NCBI GenBank assembly: GCA_009746045.1
Contig: RPFO01000027.1
Coordinates: 699,638-722,137, forward strand
From: Mesostigma viride
Lineage: Eukaryota; Streptophyta; Mesostigmatophyceae; Mesostigmatales; Mesostigmataceae
Direction: 5' to 3'
Length of the DNA: 22,500 nt
Under the pieces are notes generated by a model. The model saw only the letters and a list, made by a program, of their open reading frames with translations, was not told the origin of the DNA and made no database searches. Numbering within the stretch: position 1 is the stretch's first letter; each line of letters begins with the position of its first letter. The position numbers and the translations under genes are program-made. Positions 17,387 to 22,500 of this stretch are shown in pieces.

Positions 17387-18026
17387 CTATACCGTGAGCC
17401 CCGTGCCCCAGTTGATAGATGAAGACTTGCAGTGAAGGGAACAACACAACACAGCAGCAGCAGCCACTGCAACACAGATAGTGAGACCCAGGCCTGGTTG
17501 ATGGACATCGATTGGGAGTACTTGGACTTCCCACCCAAAAAAGGCAGGGCAACATGGCGAGTCCCAGCCCATGCCACTCATCCCTGGCTCTCTACTCCGC
17601 ACTCATTTCTGATCTCATTTATTTAGGAGCGCACTCATTTCCAACAAGATTTTTGTAATATTTTTTCAAAATTTGAATTTCTCAACACACGAACAAGCAA
17701 GGCAGTGGCGGTAGCATACACGGTGAGCCCGTGCCCCAGTCGCTGGCAAAATACAAGACAGAACTTAAAACGTAATGAGAGAAAATCGTGAAGGCAGCAA
17801 TAACCTAGACAGTGAGACCCACCCCCAAGTCGCAACAGGAAGCTCTGTATTCAAACCACGCCGTTCAACTCTAGAAACAGCACAGTTTGGCACATACACG
17901 CTGAGCCCCATGCCCGCGTTGCTAGTAACATTTATCATACATGATAGACATTCACACTGAAAAAGTGCATTAAAACCGAAGTACTTGAAGGTGAGCACTT
18001 ACACAGAGAGGCCCATGGCCAATTTT
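17387..18026 (-). repeat. Six degenerate copies of the exon 3 / intron 3 donor junction
   Basis: The real junction at 18091-18121 (CTTACACGGTGAGGCCCATG, then CCCGAGTTGCC) is echoed at 17998-18026, 17893-17924, 17804-17836, 17715-17746, 17472-17502 and 17387-17417. Spacings are about 93, 105, 89, 89, 243 and 85 bp. Read on the sense strand each would give a variant of NSGMGLTV (AMGLSV, NAGMGLSV, GVGLTV, LGHGLTV, GLGLTI, WGTGLTV). The first three in transcript order include GTGTAAGT, GTGTATGT and a lost site. The surrounding intron parts are much less alike, so the junction may be under constraint or the copies are of different ages. Confidence 0.88.
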
Positions 18027-18095
18027 ATAGGATATCTCGACATAAATAACTGAAAAATAATAATGAGAGTACACCAGGAAGCAGTGGGCACTTAC

Positions 18096-18433
18096 ACGGT
18101 GAGGCCCATGCCCGAGTTGCCATTGGCGAGGTCACCTCCAAACCCCATGTACCCCCCCCCATGGTCCCAGAGCTGCAGTATGACCGTTGCCCGGACCGGC
18201 ACGAGCGAGAAGCACTTGTTCATGAACCGGGTGAGCGTGGCGGGGGCGTCCATGTCTGCCTCCCCCCAGTCCTCGAGCTGCTCCCAGAACCCCGAGCGCA
18301 GCACGAGCAGCTTTGTGTTGGTGAAGGCGCTGTCGACCGCCACGTATTGGCCGTTGGAGAGGCGGCGGATGTCGTGGGGGAAGCCGTCCGAGGAATAGCC
18401 GGCGGCGCGGTCGATAAGTACAAAGACGAGGTA
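18096..18433 (-). CDS. Clostripain-like protease gene, exon 3: catalytic histidine
   Basis: The 338-nt exon (residues 108-219) starts after GCATGCGCAAGCAG (phase 0) and ends at CTCACCGT|GTAAGT (phase 2). YLVFVLIDRA (108-117) is the second core beta-strand. LEDWGEADMDAPATLTRFM is the helix usually reading GE.nMgdp.tL..F, and VILQLWDHGGGYMGFGGD carries the catalytic His198 within the family WDHGGG motif. It is the most recognisable part of the C11 family together with exon 4. The joins on both sides restore the expected strand and helix order. The upstream acceptor lies only 80 bp from a long (TCC)n pyrimidine tract on the sense strand. Confidence 0.95.
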
Positions 18434-18480
18434 CTGCTTGCGCATGCACGAGGGTCGTAGGCACAAGCAGGAGGGTCGCA

Positions 18481-18768
18481 GGGTGGCACGGGACAGAAAC
18501 CAGGCATCCGGAGGAGAGGGAGGAGGAGGAGGAGGAGGAGGAGGAGGAGGAGGAGGAGGAGGAGGAGGAGGAGGAGGAGGAGGAGGAGGAGGAGGAGGAG
18601 GAGGAGGAGGAGGAGGAGGAGGAGGAGGAGGAGGAGGAGGAGGAGGAGGAGGAGGAGGAGGAGGAGGAGGAGGAGGAGGAGGAGGAGGAGGAGGAGGAGA
18701 GGGAGGGGGGGGGGGGGGGAGGAACACCGGAGGTGGCACAGGACAAAAGCCAGGCACGGAGAGGAGGA
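18481..18768. repeat. Direct repeats flanking the (GGA)n tract
   Basis: GGGTGGCACGGGACAGAAAC then CAGGCATCCGGAG (18481-18513) and AGGTGGCACAGGACAAAAGC then CAGGCACGGAG (18731-18761) are about 80 percent alike. They stand on either side of the GGA tract. The tract thus grew inside, or between copies of, a duplicated intron segment close to the exon 3 acceptor. Confidence 0.85.
18510..18721. repeat. (GGA)n microsatellite with terminal G run
   Basis: About 60 GGA units, ending in GAGGGAGGGGGGGGGGGGGA. The sense strand of the gene is a pure pyrimidine tract (TCC)n of about 200 nt in intron 2. Reading frames through it (poly-Gly, poly-Pro, poly-Ser, poly-Leu) are artefacts. Purine/pyrimidine mirror symmetry gives triplex potential. 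Confidence 0.97.
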
Positions 18769-18954
18769 GGAACACAATGGCAAGCGCGTGAGGATGAATC
18801 CAAGGTACTCTTCAGGGTGTAAGGTTTGAAGGACGGCATAGGAGGACGACAACGACAACTATGGCATACACATGAGGTCGAAGGAGGTCTTGGGGATGCC
18901 ATCGGAGGCCAACGACGACGATGACAACAACAATGGCAGTGCGAAGTAGCACGG

Positions 18955-19255
18955 AGACAAGGTACTGCTTACACAAGCACCAGGGAACGATGGTGGCACA
19001 AGCACCAGGGCAGGATCGACAAGAGCGGAAACAGGAACAGCGGCGCGGTCGATCAGCACAAAGATGAGGTGCTCATTGGGATCAACTATGGCTTCGCATC
19101 GCAACCCCTTTGGGGTTGGTTTCCGTAATTTTTGAAGGGTGGCAGGTAAAGAGCCCAACGCGGCACGACGGAGGGCAAACCACGTCAGGCATGTGGGATG
19201 GCAAAAGGGCGACACCGGCGACGCGGTCAATCAGGACGAGGACAAGGTAGTGTTT
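18955..19255 (-). repeat. Three degenerate copies of the intron 2 / exon 3 acceptor junction
   Basis: Copies lie at 18955-19010 (acceptor and intron side: GACAAGGTACTGCTT), 19040-19080 (GCGGCGCGGTCGATCAGCAC and on) and 19215-19255 (CCGGCGACGCGGTCAATCAG and on). The real junction is at 18401-18477. On the sense strand the second gives HLIFVLIDRAA after an AG (ATGAG|CAC) and the third gives YLVLVLIDRVAG, against the real YLVFVLIDRAAG. The first keeps AAGCAG|TACCTTGTC, a perfect acceptor copy with the first codons. Confidence 0.9.
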
Positions 19256-19568
19256 AGGGGTTTCCGGTCAAGGCGCGGTACCGTCCGCTTCCTTGTTGCC
19301 TTCATCACCGTCACTGATACTACTTGAGGACGGTGCACCCACCTCCACCTAATTAGAAACAGCCCACCCACTTAATTCGTGTAGCAATGTGTGTGCAGCA
19401 TGACGCCCGCAATAGTTGATCGTTGGTGGTGATCACGTCATGGATCAAACTTGCAAACAGAGCACCCACACACACCTGGATCATGCTGGCGCACAGCACG
19501 CAACCCTCACTGTTATAATTGCTGCCATCCTTTCGCGTCGATTGCAACGTCTTGTCATGCGAGAGACT
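19256..19568. other. Intron 2 middle part, no recognised gene
   Basis: Unique sequence with CACCCACCTCCACC near 19337 and GCCCACCCACTTAATT near 19362, which might be further eroded copies of the exon 2 donor (CACCCACCTGGC). The likeness is too short to call. Confidence 0.5.
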
Positions 19569-19627
19569 GCGCACCCATCCACCCGGCTCGCTTCGGCCAT
19601 GCGGCGCGTGCGTGGTGGAACCCGTGA
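19569..19627 (-). repeat. Degenerate copy of the exon 2 / intron 2 donor junction
   Basis: GCGCACCCATCCACCCGGCTCG, then GGCGCGTGCGTGGTGGAACCC, corresponds to the real TTGCACCCACCTGGCTCG, then GGCGCGCGCTGCGTGGAACCC (19921-19962). It lies 345 bp away, separated from the original by the ATT-rich array that expanded between them. Confidence 0.78.
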
Positions 19628-19647
19628 AAGTTGTTGGGAATCTCCAA

Positions 19648-19911
19648 GGCTATTCCATCATATATATAAGGCTATTACATCATTCAGAATACTAAGGCTA
19701 TTACATCATATATCTAAGGCTATTACATCATTCAGAATACTAAGGCTATTACATCATATATCCAAGGCTATTACATCATTCAGAATACTAAGGCTATTAC
19801 ATCATATATCTAAGGCTATTACATCATTCAGAATACTAAGGCTATTACATCATATATCCAAGGCTATTACATCATTCAGAATACTAAGGCTATTACATCA
19901 TTCAGAATGCT
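19648..19911. repeat. 48-bp tandem repeat made of two related half-units
   Basis: GGCTATTACATCATTCAGAA then TACTAA (26 bp) alternates with GGCTATTACATCATATATCT then AA (22 bp), giving a 48-bp dimer repeated about five times. Dimers differ only by TCTAA/TCCAA. The array ends 20 bp into the intron from the exon 2 donor. The open plus-strand frame (LLHHISKAITSFRILR repeats) follows from the period being a multiple of three. Confidence 0.95.
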
Positions 19912-19929
19912 CGCGTCGCTTGCACCCAC

Positions 19930-20035
19930 CTGGCTCGTGTTGGCGCGCGCTGCGTGGAACCCCTGGTACAGTTCCTCCACGTCCTCCAGCGCAAATTGCT
20001 CCAGGTTGTTGTCGCCGTGCAGGTACAGCATGTGC
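19930..20035 (-). CDS. Clostripain-like protease gene, exon 2: GDNNLE strand
   Basis: The 106-nt exon (residues 72-107) starts after CATATCGCGTGCAG (phase 2) and ends at ACGAGCCAG|GTGGGT (phase 0). It encodes HMLYLHGDNNLEQFALEDVE, the first core strand and loop of clostripain-like proteases (.vYm.gDNnLe...l.di.e), then ELYQGFHAARANTSQ. NTS is a possible glycosylation site. Joined to exon 3 it reads ANTSQ-YLVFVLIDRA, as expected for the family. Confidence 0.92.
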
Positions 20036-20096
20036 CTGCACGCGATATGGAACGTGCACAGGGGAAGATGATTCGACAGACTCGTTATAACAAGAC

Positions 20097-20236
20097 CTCC
20101 AGGTTGTTGTTGCGTGCACATACAGCACGTGGCTGCGCACACGCTGGTACAGGACCACCGACAGAATGTGTGAGGCAGCAATAAAGTCCTCCTTAGCACC
20201 ATCCAGCGCAGGAACAGGACGTGGCTAGGCACACCG
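20097..20236 (-). repeat. Two degenerate copies of the intron 1 / exon 2 acceptor junction
   Basis: TCCAGGTTGTTGTTGCGTGC, then ACATACAGCACGTGGCTGCGCAC (20098-20141), and CCAGCGCAGGAACAGGACGT, then GGCTAGGC (20201-20230), repeat the real block at 20000-20046. On the sense strand they give SHVLYVHATTTW and SHVLFLRWMV against the real RHMLYLHGDNNL. The nearer copy keeps GCGCAG|CCACGTGCTG, an AG at the right place; the farther has GCCTAG. Spacing is about 98 and 92 bp. Confidence 0.88.
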
Positions 20237-21829
20237 ATCACTCAACACCCAATGTTTGGGGCTCCTTAGGAGGCATCCAGACGCGCAGGGCTGCAGCTTA
20301 TCATCCCCTAAGTAGAATACAGTCCCCCAATAACATATCAATGATCCCCCAAACAGCATAAAAAATTTAAAATGATCCCCCAAATTATCTACCAATGATC
20401 TCCTACCATGCTGGTTGGTGCATGTGCTGTGCCACATGATGGACCCATGAAACCCACCACAAGTGCTGTAAGGGGGTTCTATGCCTCGTGAAGCACCCGT
20501 ATACTGTACCAGACCCATTGGTCACTATACTGGTCACAACCAGTACAGGCCACCTGTACTGGTCACTACAATAACGCCTGGGCGGTTGCCTGGCAAAGCA
20601 CTAGCACCACCCCCCATGAAGCATGGTGCTGCGGCGTCCAACGGAAAAGCCTGGTGTCCGTGCAACCAGCTGTGCACGACGGATCGGGCGTCGTGCCTAC
20701 TCAGGACGTGTGAGGCCGCACCATGGCTGTGCGAGGCCCCCAGGAGCACTCTACTCTTTATCATGCTTCCACAGTAACCAGTGGCTAGCCCATGTTCGGA
20801 AATACGTGGCAATTGTCCCCCAAAATACGGCAGTACCCGTACCACGCATTGTCAAACGCGGTGGCTAGCGCACACACATGCAGCAAGCGCGGTGGGCCCT
20901 GCCCCAAATGCACGTTGCTACGTGGGGCATCAGCATGCTCGATCCCTGATCCGTTCTTTGCAAACCACACTGAACAAGCGGCTGCACAAGATGGGTCCAC
21001 CGGGCAACCGGACAGCGGCGGAGCGGCCCCGCCCATAATCCCATAAAAAGACAACATTATGGGGTAGGTAACATCCTGAAAGTGTAACCATGTTGCTAGT
21101 GATGCCGCTCGCCACACGGCTGGTGACATTGCTAGCATCGCACATGGCAGCCGCTAGAACAGCGATATTGGCTTTTTTCCCCCCACACCATGGTGCATTC
21201 CCACTTCGCAATGTGGTTGCATACGTGCGGCTGCACGCATGCAGCTGCATGCATGCGGCTGCATGGAAATCCACCTATGTTTACTGCATAGAATCTAAGC
21301 ACCCTCCCACCCTGTGTTGCAGCTTGATTGGACTAACTAGATGTTTTCGGACAGCACTAGGACATATCATGCCGGCTGGCAGGGTGCAAAAGCTTGAGAC
21401 ATCAATACAGCCTTCCATTATCCATCCATTATCCTTAATTAAGATGCGGTACATGAAACTTTCAGGGGGTCTAATCTAGACTTTAAAAGCCTCTCTGCGT
21501 ACTTGGCGTTCTGATTACTAGTTACTAATTACGTGCATGCCGTAGCTGCCTTGACAACGGCATGAACAAGAAAGATTTTGTAATGCCATCTATTGACACT
21601 GAGTCGAGTATGATACAGAAGAGTCGGCCAGGCCAAGCAAGTGGTCGATGATGGGTGCCAGAGAACGCGAAAGCACGGCTATTGCAGTGAAGGTCACTGC
21701 ACCAGATTGACCATTCTACTATTTATAGATCAGCCGTAATGAATGGATGAGTAAACTGCCTAATATCCCATGCCGTCTACCGAAGCATCAGGGAAACGAG
21801 GTCAGGTCAGGTTAACCACGATAACTCAC
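20237..21829. other. Rest of intron 1, no recognised gene
   Basis: Seen here: three AATGATCCCCCAAA-type words (20340-20400); a perfect hairpin at 20539-20563; GTGGCTAGC twice (20781, 20861), reminiscent of the exon 2 acceptor copies but too short to call; and a 16-bp palindrome GCATGCAGCTGCATGC at 21237-21252. Reading frames on both strands lack recognisable domains. No copy of the exon 1 donor was found. Confidence 0.5.
20539..20563. other. Perfect 11-bp inverted repeat with 3-nt loop
   Basis: ACCAGTACAGG, then CCA, then CCTGTACTGGT. It is set among further ACTGGTCAC words (20529, 20558). It lies in intron 1; function unknown. Confidence 0.85.
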
Positions 21830-22044
21830 AGAACAGGACCCAGAGGTGAAGTCGTTTGCATAAGATGCCGGCCCGATCTGACGATGCGTGCACGAGCGTC
21901 ATCGATGATGTGGCTCATTCCGTCCTTACTGTAAAGGCCCCGAAACTGAGGCGCTGGCGTCCCGTTTTGTGTTACAGTCGCCGATACGAATGCCAAGAAA
22001 ATGGAAAACAAACCCACACGGAGAAAAGCCGACATGGTGGACAT
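21830..22044 (-). CDS. Clostripain-like protease gene, exon 1: signal peptide
   Basis: The 215-nt coding part (residues 1-71) ends at GGTCCTGTTCT|GTGAGT (phase 2). The start is placed at 22044 because MSTMSAFLRVGLFSIFLAFVS is a good signal peptide: short polar start, hydrophobic core LFSIFLAFVSA, then a small-residue cleavage region. The next Met (22035) has A at -3 (CCACCATGT) and would give the same signal peptide. The frame is open upstream to an ATG at 22251, but that would bury the signal 70 residues in. The following part, SHIIDDARARIVRSG, is probably a propeptide, removed on maturation. Intron 1 joins in frame to the exon 2 core strand; an undetected small exon between cannot be excluded. 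Confidence 0.75.
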
Positions 22045-22500
22045 GGCTTCCCCCCTGGCGCATGTCGCTGCCATAGCGGGACGACCGCCACGTTGGTTGG
22101 ATAGTGGGTAATTATAAATGACCTGAAAATATTTCTTACAGAAGGACCGCGTCAGCATCGGAAATATATGAGGTCGCGCCGTACCGAGCAAGTACAAAAC
22201 CTCCGCAACTTGCATTTTCCGGGTTACACGTGGCGGTTGATGTCTGACCAATTTTTTTTCCAGGTAAATAGGTGTACGTTTATTCCAGATATAGCCAGTA
22301 GTTAATCCCTGCTAAGCCTAGGGTATCAAGATGTCAGTGGCTAAAACGGAGCCTTACTAGACCACGGAAGCCACTGGACTTCTAATGGGTTGTCATTGGG
22401 CATGTGGGTAAAGATCCTGTTTTTGCCCATGAGATCATGAAAGGTCTCAAGTGGGCTGGGCTTATCCTGGTCCGCGCCAGGGTCCCAGATTTTGTTTTGT
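22045..22500 (-). other. 5' flank of the protease gene
   Basis: Should hold the 5' untranslated region and promoter. No clear TATA box or other core element is recognised, and no neighbouring gene is seen up to the window end. A T-run (ATTTTTTTTCC, 22250-22260) and an A/T-rich stretch near 22110-22130 are the only compositional features. Confidence 0.4.

Noticed and set aside
18438-18858. Poly-Gly, poly-Pro, poly-Ser or poly-Leu proteins over the GGA tract
   Set aside because: A pure trinucleotide repeat is open in all frames. Splice phase and domain order place the tract in intron 2.
19416-20090. Plus-strand 224-codon frame with LLHHISKAITSFRILR repeats
   Set aside because: Made by the 48-bp tandem array. 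The remaining part overlaps exon 2 in antisense and has no recognisable domain.
6138-20236. Classical intron gain by duplication of an exonic AGGT segment
   Set aside because: That model predicts that an intron begins with a copy of the downstream exon and ends with a copy of the upstream exon. Here each intron carries copies of the junction it already has, on the same side.
20481-21046. Possible gene on either strand in intron 1 (several frames of 80-120 codons)
   Set aside because: The frames overlap on both strands, carry no known motif and lie between exons 1 and 2, which join in phase. Their composition looks like GC-rich chance frames.
22045-22251. Protein start at the first in-frame ATG, 22251
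   Set aside because: It would put the clear signal peptide about 70 residues inside the protein. The start at 22044 or 22035 is more consistent with secretion.

Overview
The window is eukaryotic nuclear DNA and appears to hold one large, intron-rich gene on the minus strand, set among many tandem repeats. Canonical GT-AG introns, GC-rich exons in AT-richer surroundings and plant/alga-type telomeric motifs (CCCTAAA / TTTAGGG) point to an alga, a plant-lineage protist or another lineage with that telomere type. The species cannot be named from the sequence alone.

Twelve exons can be joined by hand from 22044 down to 6334. All splice phases match and they give 983 codons without a stop; the 3' end of the gene is not found in the window. 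The product is a secreted clostripain-like (peptidase family C11) cysteine protease. It has a signal peptide (exon 1), a GDNNLE strand (exon 2), the catalytic His in a WDHGGG motif (exon 3), the catalytic Cys in a GFDAC motif (exon 4), the rest of the catalytic and following region (exons 5-8, with a DxDxDG loop), a complete PPC (pre-peptidase C-terminal) domain (exons 9-11) and the first third of a second PPC domain (exon 12). Exons 9 and 12 are both 140 nt with the same phases and align without gaps, so the PPC module was duplicated as an exon set.

Layout from left to right: 1-5289 is a 46-bp satellite (exactly 115 units), followed by a 13-bp minisatellite (5361-5723); both lie either in intron 12 or beyond the gene. 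From 6.3 to 22.0 kb are the exons and introns 11 to 1. Beyond 22.05 kb is the 5' flank. The introns hold minisatellites (15, 89, 25, 48, 76 and 48 bp), (CCCA)n and (GGA)n tracts, an interstitial telomeric block, and a probable decayed Ty1/copia RNase H relic.

The most unusual feature is that 19 of the 23 visible splice junctions have one or more degenerate tandem copies of the junction itself (exon edge, splice site and intron edge) in the neighbouring intron, usually 90-160 bp away. Intron 3 carries six extra copies of its 5' splice junction; exon 8 has a duplicated acceptor that is still open and in frame (123 nt upstream). I know of no description of such gene-wide splice-junction reiteration. 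It is the main candidate here for an undescribed phenomenon.
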